Shown here: in pieces, positions 43,872 to 55,180 of the stretch
Numbering within the stretch: the stretch's first letter is position 1
How the letters are laid out: each line of letters opens with the position of its first letter
Source: Arthrobacter sp. Hiyo4
GTDB taxonomy: Bacteria; Actinomycetota; Actinomycetes; Actinomycetales; Micrococcaceae
NCBI GenBank assembly: GCA_002370555.1
Contig: AP014718.1
Location: forward strand, 2,170,001-2,234,000
Direction: 5' to 3'
DNA length: 64,000 bases
The notes under the pieces: model-generated
The model's input: only the letters and a program-made list of their open reading frames with translations
Told to the model about the DNA's origin: nothing
The model's database searches: none
Translations under genes and position numbers: made by a program

Positions 43872-44627
43872 CTAGATCAGTTCAGTCAGCGTATCGCTCA
43901 GGCGGACCAGTTCGTGGTCATGTGAAGCGACCAGTACTGCGATGCCGTCCGAGGTGGTGTCCTTGAGGATGCTGATGATGCGGTTGGCGGAGGCCCTGTC
44001 CAGGCTGGCCGTGGGCTCGTCAACCACCAGAACGCGCGTACCCAGGATCAGGGCGCGGGCGATCGCCACACGCTGGCGCTCACCACCGGACAGCTGGGCC
44101 GGACGGTGCCGCATCCGGCGGCCCAGGCCCACCAGGTCCAGGAGGTCCTTGGCCATGTCGCGGCGTTGGTCCACCTCGCCGTCGGGCACCGCCGGCAGGA
44201 GCACGTTCTCGAGGGCGCTCATTCCGTCGATCAGGGCGCCACCCTGGTCAACGTAACCGATCAGGGCCCGACGGCGGTCGGCGATTTCGTCGTCGCCCAT
44301 GCTTTCGAGGGAATCCCCTTCCCAGAAGACGCGGCCCGACGTCGGCAGGGTCAGTCCCGCACCCACTGTCAGGATGCTGGTCTTGCCGGATCCGCTTCGG
44401 CCGGCGACGCAGTGCATCTCGCCGGCGTGCAGCGTGAGGTCGAAGCCCTCCACAACGCTGACGGCTTCGGCACCGCCCTTGCCGCCGCCGTAGCGGATGG
44501 TGATGTCGCTCAGTTCCAGCGGGGTCCCGTGGTCCGCGGCCTTGACGATGGTGTTGGCACGGGTCAGCAGGGGGGCCTCAGCCAAGCCGGACCTCCGGCT
44601 CCGGTGAACATTCGTCTCGTTTGTCAT
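43872..44627 (-). CDS. ABC transporter ATP-binding protein (MacB/LolD-type)
   Basis: 251 residues from ATG 44627, intact. Walker A is GRSGSGKTSI, the signature LSGGERQRVAIARAL and Walker B VLVVDEPTASLD; the H-loop is ASHDHE. This type pairs with FtsX-like permeases in lipoprotein or peptide efflux and envelope signalling. Its ATG overlaps the permease stop (ATGA), so the pair is one transporter. Confidence 0.92.
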   Translation of the reverse strand: MTNETNVHRSRRSGLAEAPLLTRANTIVKAADHGTPLELSDITIRYGGGKGGAEAVSVVEGFDLTLHAGEMHCVAGRSGSGKTSILTVGAGLTLPTSGRVFWEGDSLESMGDDEIADRRRALIGYVDQGGALIDGMSALENVLLPAVPDGEVDQRRDMAKDLLDLVGLGRRMRHRPAQLSGGERQRVAIARALILGTRVLVVDEPTASLDRASANRIISILKDTTSDGIAVLVASHDHELVRLSDTLTELI

Positions 44628-47412
44628 TGGACCACTTTCGTTGCAATCGGTATCCAGCAAAGTACAGCCACGAGGCCGGCGACGCCGGCCCATAGCGCGG
44701 CATACGGGCAAGGAGGAGCCCGATGCCCAGCGCGCCCAGCACGCCCAGCGGCAGGGCCACCGTGCCCACCAGCGCGTTTTCGAAAAGACGGACCTGGCGG
44801 AGCATGTCCGGGTTCCAGCCCATGGCCTCAAGGATGCCCAGGTACTGGCGTTTGGCGTTCAGCTCAAACCGGCCGGTGACCAGGGTCAGGACCAGCCCCA
44901 CGGCGACGCCGGCGAGTGCCAGGACCAGGCTGGGCATCGCCACGCTTGCTGCGGCCAGGCCGCTGAGGGCGCTCGCTCCGGCAGCACGGGGGATGTCGAT
45001 GAGCAAGGCAACCAGCCCGCCCACAGCGGCTCCGAAGACGCCGACTGCGACGGCCAGGGACAGGGTGTTGAACTTGTTCGTGCTGAGCTGCCGGTTGGCA
45101 AAGGTCAGCGGGAGTCCACCGGGATCAGCCGCTCGTCGTGCTGCGGTTCCTGGTCCACCTCATCACGGTGGCGCAGCTGTTGGGCGGCGAAGAAGGCCGC
45201 TGCCGCGTACAGGACCAGGACGGAGGCTGAGACGATGGCTGTGGTCACGCTCCAGCTCACCAGGCTCAGGATGATCCCGGCTACCGCGAGCAGCGCAGCG
45301 CCGACACCGAATTCCTCAAGCACCCAGTTCCTGATGCGCACCTGGGTCCAGCCCATGGCCCGGAGGGTACCGGCTTCACGTTTGCGTTTGCGGATGTAGC
45401 TGACGGTGGAGGCGCCGGTCAACAGCGCGGCTCCGCACAGCGTCAGGAAGAGCAGTGTCACGTTGGTCCCGGTGAGGGATCCGGAGACTGCGTCCGCTGC
45501 ATTCTGGCGGACCCAGGACTGTTGGACGGTGCCCAGCGCTGACTCCTTGCCGGCGTCGTCCTTGGAGTATCCGGGGACAAAAATGCTGGCGTCCTCACGG
45601 GCGGAACCGGCCACAACAGTAGCCTCAAGACCCATTTCGCGGATCTCGCTGGCGAGCTTTTCGACGTCGGGCTGGGCTTCCTTCCAGCTTCCGGGGGCCT
45701 TGGCCCGAACGCGTACGGCATCGATCACGGCGGCGTTGTCCTTGTAGCCGCGTGCTGCGGCCAGGCCGTAGAAGTCGGTGATGGCACCGGCCGACTGGCT
45801 CGCCAGCCCGGTGGCACTGAGTGAAGGCTTGAGTCCGGTACCGGTGACCGTCTTGCCGTCGGCGTCCTTGGTGAGGGTAAGCGGAGTGGGGTCGTAGCCA
45901 CCGAGCGGAAGGCGGTTGACGTCGCCTGCGGCCTTCTCGACAGCCGCGGGGTCGAAGGTCCCATAGACCATGGCCAGCGGAGCCGCAAGCTTTTCCCTGT
46001 TGCCAGGTCTTCCCGGTAGGAACGTTCATCCACGGGCTCACGCTGGGTCTGGTCCACCGGGGCGCCGTTGGCACCCTTCTCCGGCAGCCGGTTTACGGTG
46101 ACCCAGTCGCCGGGAACGGCGGCCTTCTGGACCGCACCATTGGCCGCGGCGTCGCCGTCCGTGTACTGCGGAGCGGCAGCGAAGTCGGTGCTCCACGTAG
46201 CCGGGTGTAGAGGCCCTGGTTGAAGTTGCCGGCGCTGCCGAGGAGACCGGAGTGGTCGGTGGAGCCGGGCCAGGACAGAGCGAACGGGTCCTTCGACACA
46301 AACGGCAGGTAGTCCTTGCCGAGGGAACGCGTGGCGGTGCCGACTTCCTTGACAACCTTGCCCGCGGCGTCGATCTCCTCGATCTTCACGTTGTATTTCA
46401 GGTCCAGGGAGGTGCCGGAACGGACGATCAACGGGATGCCCTGGGAATCGGCGGTGAGCTGTCCGCTGCGCTTGGCCTGCTGGTACTGCGTCATCAGCGG
46501 TGCCCAGTACTTGAGCTTGACGCCCAGGAAGTCAGGGCCGTCTTGCAACTCTTCCATGCTGATGCCGTTGGTGAAGAGGCTCTCGAAGTGCCGGCCGATG
46601 GCACCCGCGTTCCGCGCGTCAGCGGGCGGGCCTTCTCCAGCGGGGCGAGGAAGTCGCCTGCTGAGCCGAGCAGGGCGCGCTCGGAGACGGGTCGACGGCG
46701 ACCACGGACTCGGTCACTTCGGGAGACAGGGCAGTGACACCGAAAGGTTGAACAGATTATGTTCGGAGCCGCCGGCCGGGGCGGGGAATTTGATGCCCGT
46801 CTCGCCCGCGGGAGGGGCAATCCGGATGCTGCTGCCGCCGGCAGCCTTCTCCTCAACGAGTTTGGCCTTGCCCAGGCTGCCCTCGGCCGTGGACTTGAAC
46901 AGGGTCTGCTCGGAGACACCGTCGGAACTGACGGCGCTAGCGGTCAGGCGGTACTTTTTGGCGGTGTCGCTCAGCACGGACTCAGCAGCGGGCCATTTGC
47001 CGGGATCTGATGCGCCGGCGGCCTGGTCCGTGGTGGCGGTTCCTGCCAGCCCGGAGTTGTAGCCAAGGTAGTCCATGGCGTCGAGCCGTGGCGCTTCCAG
47101 GTTCTGCGTCACGCGGGACACCAGGCTGATGGGCGCCGCCACGGACGTTCCGGAAAGCTTCCGGATCTTCTCGAGCTGGTCAAAGCCGATGCCGCCGCCG
47201 CCGTTGGCGATCTCCGGCTGCATCAGCGCCCCGGGGCCTGCCTTGGCTTGGACCAGGACGTCGTAGAGACCCCGCGAGTTCTCATCCACCGTTCGGTTGA
47301 GTGCGGCCTGCGACTGGCCTTGGACGAGGACCGACAAGCACATGGCTGCGATCAAGATGGCCGCGGTCAGCAGCAGCACTTTGCTTCTGATGAACCTCTG
47401 GACGGCGTTCAT
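44624..47412 (-). CDS. FtsX-like ABC transporter permease
   Basis: About 932 residues if ten missing bases are bridged, the most broken gene in the window. The first helix (VLLLTAAILIAAMCLSVLV) is followed by a very long extracytoplasmic region. Two FtsX-type membrane blocks come after: VTLLFLTLCGAALLTGASTVSYIRKRKREAGTLRAMG in order, and a second with LNAKRQYLGILEAMGW. The repeated charged motif ending in AMGW is the FtsX coupling region. Substrate unknown. The end, LVAVLCWIPIATKVVQ, overlaps the ATPase start. Confidence 0.82.
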
Positions 47413-47499
47413 TGGGCTCCCTGAAACCTGGATTGCGTGCGCACACCGGGATCCGCAGGCGGCGGATATATAGGATTTCCTGCCTGGTGTGCAAAAAGT

Positions 47500-47562
47500 A
47501 TTGGCCGGTCTGCCGGCGTGGTCCTGAAACAGGACCTAGCCATTGTAAGCAGACCGGCCAAT
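47500..47562 (-). terminator. Terminator of serA
   Basis: The outer stem ATTGGCCGGTCTGC (47500-47513) pairs perfectly with GCAGACCGGCCAAT (47549-47562). An inner stem GGTCCTG-AAA-CAGGACC lies at 47520-47536. On the minus strand it is followed by ACTTTTTGC, so it best fits the end of the serA transcript. Confidence 0.75.
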
Positions 47563-47616
47563 CATACGTGGCCGACGTTAAGGTTCGGTCACGCGTAGTT
47601 GATGGCGGTGTGGTAC

Positions 47617-49205
47617 TTAGTCCTCGAGGTCCACTTCGCGGACCATTTCGGCGCCGATACCTGCCTTGATGGCGTCAAGCACCTGCTGCGGAACGGAGCT
47701 GTCGATGGTCAGCAGTGCCAGAACCTGGCCGCCTTCCGCCTGCCGTGCCACCTGCATGCCAGCAATGTTGATGTTGTTCATGCCCAGGATGTGCCCGATG
47801 GTTCCGATCACACCAGGCCGGTCGGCGTAGGCCACCACCACGAGGTGCTCGCTGATGGGGATCTCAACGTCGTAGCCGTTGACGCCGACGAGCTTCTGGA
47901 TCTGCTTCGGACCCGTGAGCGTACCTGCCACGGAGATCTGGCTGCCGTCGCTCAAAGCACCCCGGATGGTGAGGACGTTGCGGTAGTCCTCCGCTTCCGC
48001 CGTCGTGATGAGGCGTACGTTGATGCCGCGCTGTTCGGCGATGACCGGGGCGTTGACGTAGGAGACCTGTTCGGTCACCACATCGGCGAAGATGCCCTTG
48101 AGCGCGGCCAGTTCCAGGACCTTGACGTCCAGCGCCGCGATCTCGCCGGCCACCTCGACGTCGATCTGGGTCAGGGAGGCGTGGGTCAGCGCGGTGAAGA
48201 TCCGGCCCAGCTTTTCGATCAGCGGGATGCCCGGACGGACATCGGAGGCGATCACGCCGCCGGCCACGTTCACGGCATCCGGTACGAGTTCGCCGGCCAG
48301 CGCCAAACGCACGGACTTGGCAACCGAGACGCCTGCCTTCTCCTGGGCTTCATCGGTGGATGCACCCAGGTGAGGTGTGACCACCACGTTGTCCAGTGCG
48401 AAGAACGGCAGGTCCGTGCTGGGTTCCTTGACGAAGACGTCCACGGCTGCGCCGGCGATCTGGCGGTCCTGCAGGGCTGCGTAGAGAGCCTCTTCGTCCA
48501 CGAGGCCACCACGGGCCACGTTGACCACGTAGGCGGTGGACTTCATCTTGGTGAACGCGTCAGCGCCGAGCATGCCGACGGTTTCCGGCGTCTTGGGCAT
48601 GTGGATGGTAACGAAGTCCGACTGGCTCAGCAGTTCATCGAGGGTGACGAGCTTGACGCCGAGCTGCGCGGCTCGGGCCGAGGTGATGTACGGATCGTAG
48701 GCGAGGATTTCAGTGTCGAAGCCCTGGAGGCGGGCAGCAACGAGAGCGCCGATGCGGCCCAGGCCGATGATGCCGATCTTCTTCTCGAAGAGTTCGATGC
48801 CGGTGTACTTGGAGCGCTTCCATTCACCGTTTTTCAGCGCGGAGCTGGCCTGCGGGATGTGGCGTGCGAGGCTCAGGATGTGGCCTACTGTCAGTTCCGC
48901 TGCCGAAATGATGTTCGACGTCGGGGCGTTGACAACCATCACGCCGGCCTGTGTGGCGGCTTTGATGTCAACGTTGTCCAGGCCAACGCCGGCGCGGGCG
49001 ATGACCTTGAGGTTCTTCGCGGCGGCAATGGCTTCGGCGTCCAGTTGAGTGGCGGAGCGGACCAGGATGGCGTCCACGTCCGCGATGGCGGCGAGCAGCT
49101 GGGACCGGTCGGAGCCGTCAGTCTGGCGGATCTCGAAGTCCGGCCGAGGGCCTCGATGGTGGCGGGCGAAAGTTCTTCGGCGAGCAGTACTACGGGTTTT
49201 GACAC
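47617..49205 (-). CDS. serA: D-3-phosphoglycerate dehydrogenase
   Basis: About 529 residues with one missing base near 49140. It oxidises 3-phosphoglycerate, the first step of serine synthesis. Catalytic domain with GLGRIGALVAARLQGFD (NAD binding), NVARGGLVDEEAL and the catalytic His in TPHLGASTDEAQ. The allosteric ASB domain and a C-terminal ACT domain (VVVAYADRPGVIGTIGHILG) make it the long, serine-feedback form. It lies 124 bases downstream of ilvC. Confidence 0.96.
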
Positions 49206-49259
49206 GAGTGATCCTCTGCGTTGCAGTCCTTGGGATGGGACAAGTCTAGGCGGACGGAA

Positions 49260-49293
49260 AGGCCGGGCTCACATTGTTAAGTGAACCCGGCCT
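49260..49293 (-). terminator. Terminator of ilvBNC
   Basis: On the minus strand AGGCCGGGTTCAC and GTGAGCCCGGCCT form a 13-bp stem with one G-U pair and an 8-base loop, followed by TTCC. The G-U pair forms only in the minus-strand RNA, which points to the ilvC transcript. The T-tail is weak. Confidence 0.65.
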
Positions 49294-49329
49294 CATGATG
49301 GCACCCCGAGGGGCACCCGCACAGCAGAC

Positions 49330-50450
<1,121 letters not shown>

Positions 50451-50454
50451 TCAA

Positions 50455-50967
50455 CTAAGCGCTGCGCAAAGCCCTGTCACTCATGGAGCGGGATCCCCGT
50501 CCAACGGCCAGGGTGCCGGACTGCACAATTTCGCGGATGCCGAAGGGCTCAAGCACTGAGAGCAGCGCCGTGAGCTTTTCGGGGTGGCCTGTTGCTTCAA
50601 TGACGACGGAGTCTGTGGAGACGTCAACCACTGAAGCACGGAACAGGTCTGCAGCCTGGGTCACCTGCAGACGAGTTGCGGCATCCGCACGTACCTTGAC
50701 CAGGATGTGGTCTCGCTGTACGGAAGATTCGGCGGTGAGCTCAACAATCTTGATCACGTTGACCAGCTTATTGAGCTGCTTGGTGATCTGTTCAATCAGG
50801 TCACCGTCGGCGTCGACGACGACGGTCATCCGGGACATGCCCGGAACTTCCGTCGGGCCTACGGCCAGGGAGTTGATGTTAAAGGCGCGTCGGGCGAACA
50901 GACTCGCGACGCGGGTCAGTACACCGGGCTTGTCTTCAACCAGAACGGACAGTGTGTGGCGGGTCAT
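50455..50967 (-). CDS. ilvN: Acetolactate synthase regulatory subunit
   Basis: 170 residues from ATG 50967, preceded by GAGGAGGA. Two ACT-type domains: HTLSVLVEDKPGVLTRVASLFARR binds the feedback amino acid (usually Val), and the second runs from DHILVKVRADAATR to the end. It regulates IlvB. The SD overlaps the end of ilvB, whose stop is 2 bases upstream of this ATG. Confidence 0.96.
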   Translation of the reverse strand: MTRHTLSVLVEDKPGVLTRVASLFARRAFNINSLAVGPTEVPGMSRMTVVVDADGDLIEQITKQLNKLVNVIKIVELTAESSVQRDHILVKVRADAATRLQVTQAADLFRASVVDVSTDSVVIEATGHPEKLTALLSVLEPFGIREIVQSGTLAVGRGSRSMSDRALRSA

Positions 50968-50969
50968 GT

Positions 50970-52874
50970 TCAGTCCTCCTCTTCCCATTCCGGGGTCATG
51001 TTGCGGGCAACCTGGATCTGGTCGTTGCTCACGCCGGCGGGCACCATCGGCCACACCATGGAGTCGGGCTCACGACGAAGTCGATAACCACGGGGCGGTC
51101 ATTGATTTCGAGGGCCTTCTGGATGGTGGCATCAATATCCTCGTCCCGTTCGCAGCGGAAGGAGGCACAGCCGTAGGCCTCCCCCAGCTTGACGAAGTCC
51201 GGGATTCGGACGGTCTCGTGGCCGGTGTTGAGGTCCGTGTTGGAGTAGCGGCCCTCGTAGAAGAGGGTCTGCCACTGCCGGACCATGCCAAGCGAGGAGT
51301 TGTTGATGATGGCAACCTTGATGGGGATCTTGTTGATGGCGCAGGTGGCCAGTTCCTGGTTGGTCATCTGGAAGCAGCCGTCGCCGTCGATGGCCCAGAC
51401 CACACGGTCCGGCTCCCCCACCTTGGCGCCCATGGCAGCCGGCACGGCATAGCCCATGGTGCCGGCGCCGCCTGAGTTCAGCCAGGCGTGCGGGCGCTCG
51501 TACTTGATGAACTGCGCCGCCCACATCTGGTGCTGGCCAACCCCGGCAACGTAGATGCCTTCGGGCCGGTCAGCGCGCCGATGCGTTCAATGACGCGCTG
51601 CGGGGCGCTCAGTCCGTCCTCCGGCTCGGTCCAGCCCAGCGGGTAGGTTTCCTTAAGGTTGTTTAGGAACGCCCACCAGGTGGTGAGGTCCGGCGTGCCG
51701 GCGGATTCGAACTGGGAGCGGACAGCCTCGGTGAGCTCGGGGATGATTTCCTTGACGGATCCTACGATCGGCACGTCGGCGGTACGGTTCTTGGAGATTT
51801 CGGCGGGGTCAATATCCGCGTGGATCACCTTGGCGTTCGGGGCGAAGGACTTCAGGATGCCCGTCACCCGGTCATCGAAACGGGCGCCGAGGGTGATGAG
51901 CAGATCGGACTGCTGCAGCGCCGTGACCGCGGAAACGGTGCCATGCATGCCCGGCATGCCCACGTGCTGCGGGTGCGAATCGGGGAACACACCGCGTGCC
52001 ATCAGGGTAGTGACAACGGGCGCGCCCGTGAGTTCCGCCAGTTCGCGGAGTTCCGCGGCAGCGTGTGCCTTCACCACACCGCCGCCTACATAGAGCACCG
52101 GCTTGGTGGCCGAGGCGATCAGCTTGGCAGCTTCGCGGACCTGCTTGTTATGGCCGCGCGTCACCGGGCGGTAGCCGGGGAGGTCGATCTTCGGCGGCCA
52201 TGAGAAGGTCATCCGACCCTGCTGGGCGTCCTTTGCGACGTCCACGAGGACCGGGCCGGGACGTCCGGAGGAGGCCAGGTGGAAGGCCTCCGCCATAACG
52301 TGCGGGATGTCGTTGGGGTCGGTCACCAGGAACGAATGCTTGGTGATCGGCATGGTGATGCCAACAATGTCGGCTTCCTGGAACGCGTCGGTGCCGATCA
52401 CACCGCTGGATACCTGGCCGGTAATGGCCACCATCGGCACGGAATCCATGTGGGCATCCATGATGGCGGTAACGAGGTTGGTGGCACCGGGTCCCGAGGT
52501 GGCGATACAGACGCCCACCCGGCCGGTAACCATGGCATAGCCTTGCGCGGCGTGGCCGGCTCCCTGTTCGTGACGGACCAGTATGTGATTCATGCTGGAG
52601 GCCATCAAGGGGTCATAGGTAGGCAGGATAGCGCCACCAGGCAAACCAAAAATATCGTCGACGCCGAGTTCTTCGAGCGATCGAACAATAGCTTGCGAGC
52701 CGGTCATCACCGTTGGGGTACAACGTTGTTCGGCCCAAGGACAGGAGAGACAGCGGCAAGATCAGCGACGACGGCGGCCTGGTCAGCCGTTCGGTCGGCG
52801 CGTTCCGGAGCCTTGGGGGCTCCAGCGGACTTAGTAGCCATCAGCGAGGGGCTGATCGGCGATCCTTTGCTCAT
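50970..52874 (-). CDS. ilvB: Acetolactate synthase catalytic subunit
   Basis: About 635 residues, with missing bases near 52715, 51565 and 51070. ThDP-dependent enzyme, first common step of Val, Leu and Ile synthesis. The catalytic Glu region is [14 protein letters not shown], with ThDP/Mg motif [15 protein letters not shown]. The start is ATG 52874, with AAGGAAGAG upstream; it adds an Ala/Pro-rich extension of about 55 residues before MTGSQAIV and needs one of the breaks bridged. It lies 47 bases after an attenuator-type terminator. Confidence 0.94.
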
Positions 52875-52920
52875 CGGACTCTTCCTTGTGGATCATCTGT
52901 GTACTCGGAAATGCGGAAAT

Positions 52921-52957
52921 AAAAAAACCCCTCAGCCTGGCGGCTTTTCGAGGGGTT
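52921..52957 (-). terminator. Attenuator terminator of the ilvBNC leader
   Basis: On the minus strand AACCCCTC pairs with GAGGGGTT (52950-52957 with 52926-52933), an inner short stem caps it, and seven T follow. It lies between the leader peptide and ilvB, so readthrough is required for operon expression. Upstream RNA can pair in other ways: GCGCGTG in the last leader codons with CACGCGC (52958-52964), and GTTCGTTACC in the first codons with GGTAACGAAC (52968-52977). Confidence 0.85.
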
Positions 52958-52984
52958 GCGCGTGACGGTTCGTTACCAGTCGGG

Positions 52985-53056
52985 CTAGTGAGCCACGCGC
53001 TTGGTAAGGACGACGGCTGCATCTGCAGCGGCGCCGACGGTAACGAACGAGATCAT
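52985..53056 (-). CDS. Leader peptide of ilvBNC
   Basis: A 23-residue reading frame from ATG 53056 to TAG, with AGAGGG about 12 bases upstream. It holds Val at positions 5, 7, 15, 16 and 21, Ile at 2 and Leu at 17, including the run AAVVLTKRV, and ends next to RNA that can pair with the region before the terminator. This is the layout of classical attenuation: ribosome stalling at Val codons would favour the antiterminator. In Corynebacterium glutamicum ilvBNC attenuation by a leader peptide is known. Confidence 0.8.
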   Translation of the reverse strand: MISFVTVGAAADAAVVLTKRVAH

Positions 53057-53149
53057 GCGTTCAGTTTTCCCTCTGTGTGAGATACATGTCAACGAGGACT
53101 GTGCGCATCTCACAGTGTGGACACCATTGCCCACTGGTTGGCGACGTTC

Positions 53150-53215
53150 CCCAACTGGGTCGCACTAACTGTCGTTAAGAGCGCCCTTAACGACAGTTAC
53201 TGCTACCCAGTTGGG
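53150..53215. repeat. Large palindromic element between ilvD and the ilvB leader
   Basis: Outer arms CCCAACTGGGT (53150-53160) and ACCCAGTTGGG (53205-53215) pair over 11 bp. Inner arms TAACTGTCGTTAAG (53166-53179) and CTTAACGACAGTTA (53186-53199) pair over 14 bp, with a 5-by-5 internal loop and a 6-base tip. There is no T-run. It may act as the ilvD terminator, or be a dispersed palindromic repeat (REP/MITE-like). Confidence 0.7.
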
Positions 53216-53252
53216 CTCAACCAGCGGCCGGAGGTTGAGGAACGTAACAGTG

Positions 53253-54973
53253 CTACCCGCAGTATGCGCCCGTGGAGGCGCTGTGGACCAGCTTGGCGTA
53301 CTTGGCGAGGACACCCTTGGTGAACTTGGCCGGGAGGGGCTCCCAGCCGATCTTGCGGGATTCGAGCTCGGCCTCATCAACCAGCAGGTCGAAGCTGCGG
53401 GCCGCGATATCCACGCGGATCCGGTCCCCGTCCATGACGAAGGCGATGGGGCCGCCGTCGACAGCTTCCGGTGCAACGTGGCCGATGCAGAGGCCGGTGG
53501 TTCCGCCGGAGAAGCGGCCGTCGGTGAGGAGCAGTACGTCCTTGCCCAGCCCGGCGCCCTTGATGGCGCCCGTGATGGCGAGCATCTCGCGCATGCCGGG
53601 CCGCCCTTGGGGCCTTCGTAGCGGATGACCACAACGTCGCCGGCCTTGATCAGGCCCTCATCCAGGGCGGCCAGGGCACCCTGCTCGCGCTCGAAGACGC
53701 GGGCGGTGCCCTCGAAGATATCGGCGTCGAAGCCGGCACTCTTCACCACAGCACCCTCGGGCGCCATCGTGCCGTGCAGGATGGTGATGCCGCCGGTCTT
53801 GTGGATCGGGTTGTCCATGGCGCGGAGGATCTTTCCGTCCAGGTCCGGCGGGTTGATCGCGGCGAGGTTCTCGGCCACGGTCTTGCCCGTGACGGTGAGG
53901 CAGTCGCCGTGCAGCAGGCCGGCGTCGAGCAGTGCGCGCATGATGACCGGCACGCCGCCGATCTTGTCAACGTCCGTCATGACGTAGCGGCCGAACGGCT
54001 TCAGATCACCCAGGTGGGGGATCTTGTCGCCGATGCGGTTGAAGTCCTCCAGGTTCAGCTCGACTTCAGCTTCGCGGGCGATGGCCAGGAGGTGCAGGAC
54101 GGCGTTGGTGGAGCCACCGAAGGCCATGGTGACAGCGATGGCGTTTTCGAACGCCTTCTTGGTCATGATGTCCCGGGCGGTGATGCCAAGGCGGAGCAGG
54201 TTGACCACTGCCTCGCCGGACTTGCGGGCGAATTCATCACGACGGCGGTCTGCCGAGGGCGGGGCGGCGGAGCCGGGGAGGGACATGCCCAGGGCTTCGC
54301 CGATGCAGGCCATGGTGTTGGCGGTGTACATCCCACCGCAGGCGCCTTCGCCGGGGCAGATGGCCTTTTCAATACGGGTCAGGTCTTCGAGGCTCATCTT
54401 GCCGGCGGCACAGGCCCCGACGGCTTCGAAGGCGTCAATCAGGGTGACTTCCTTTTCGGAGCCGTCCTCAAGCTTGACCCAGCCCGGCATGATGGAGCCG
54501 GCGTACAGGAACACACTGGCCAGGTCCAGGCGGGCGGCAGCCATCAGCATGCCGGGGAGGGACTTGTCGCAGCCAGCCAAGAGGACGGAGCCGTCGATAC
54601 GCTCGGCCTGCATGACGGTTTCCACGGAGTCGGCGATGACCTCACGGGAAACGAGGGAGAAGTGCATGCCTTCGTGGCCCATGGAGATGCCGTCGGAGAC
54701 GGAGATGGTGCCGAACTGCATGGGGAAACCGCCGCCTGCGTGGACCCCTTCCTTGGCGCCCTGGGCCAGCCGGTTCAGGGAGAGGTTGCAGGGAGTGATT
54801 TCATTCCAGGAACTCGCAACGCCAATCTGGGGCTTCGCGAAGTCGTCATCGCCCATGCCGACGGCGCGGAACATACCGCGCGCGGGGGCGGCATGGATCC
54901 CGTCGGTGACGACCCGGCTGCGGGGTTTGATGTCGATCTTGTTCTCGGTTGCTGTTTGGGTGTCCTCACTCAT
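53253..54973 (-). CDS. ilvD: Dihydroxy-acid dehydratase
   Basis: About 573 residues with one missing base near 53600. Fe-S dehydratase, third step of Val/Ile synthesis. Cluster cysteines appear in [10 protein letters not shown] and [13 protein letters not shown]. The conserved [23 protein letters not shown] lies in the C-terminal part past the break, and the protein ends [13 protein letters not shown] 54973 starts it. A TCTCA-N5-TGAGA palindrome lies about 95 bases upstream. Confidence 0.96.
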
Positions 54974-55067
54974 GGGTCAAAGTCTATGACTCCGATCGGG
55001 ACGCCAACGACCCGAACAGCCCGATTAGCCCATTTTCAGGAATATTTCGATCAAATGGTGGACTCTC

Positions 55068-55084
55068 GTCTCAAAATCTGAGAC
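55068..55084. promoter_or_regulatory. Palindromic operator upstream of ilvD
   Basis: GTCTCA-AAATC-TGAGAC, a perfect 6-bp-arm inverted repeat. It shares arms and spacer length with the leuB and leuCD sites, so ilvD probably belongs to the same regulon. It lies in the 207-base region between ilvD and the divergent sunset-domain gene. Confidence 0.7.
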
Positions 55085-55180
55085 AAGCCGTTGCCGGTCC
55101 GCCGGAACCTAGACAGTCCCGTTCGCGCCGACGTACCGTCAGGGAACGGCAACCATGCCATCCGGACTGAAGGCCCTGCT

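Noticed and set aside
44624..47412. FtsX-like permease as a decayed pseudogene
   Set aside because: Ten breaks, all of the missing-base type and with full-length domains retained, match the error pattern of essential neighbours. Its partner ATPase is intact.
47599..49284. 561-codon plus-strand frame opposite serA
   Set aside because: Same antisense effect; the serA frame carries all expected motifs.
50970..52874. Programmed frameshifting in ilvB
   Set aside because: No slippery heptamer with downstream structure at the breaks, and similar breaks occur in more than thirty unrelated genes.
53774..55081. 435-codon plus-strand frame opposite ilvD
   Set aside because: Antisense shadow; rich in His/Gly/Asp from reversed ilvD codons, with no start signal.
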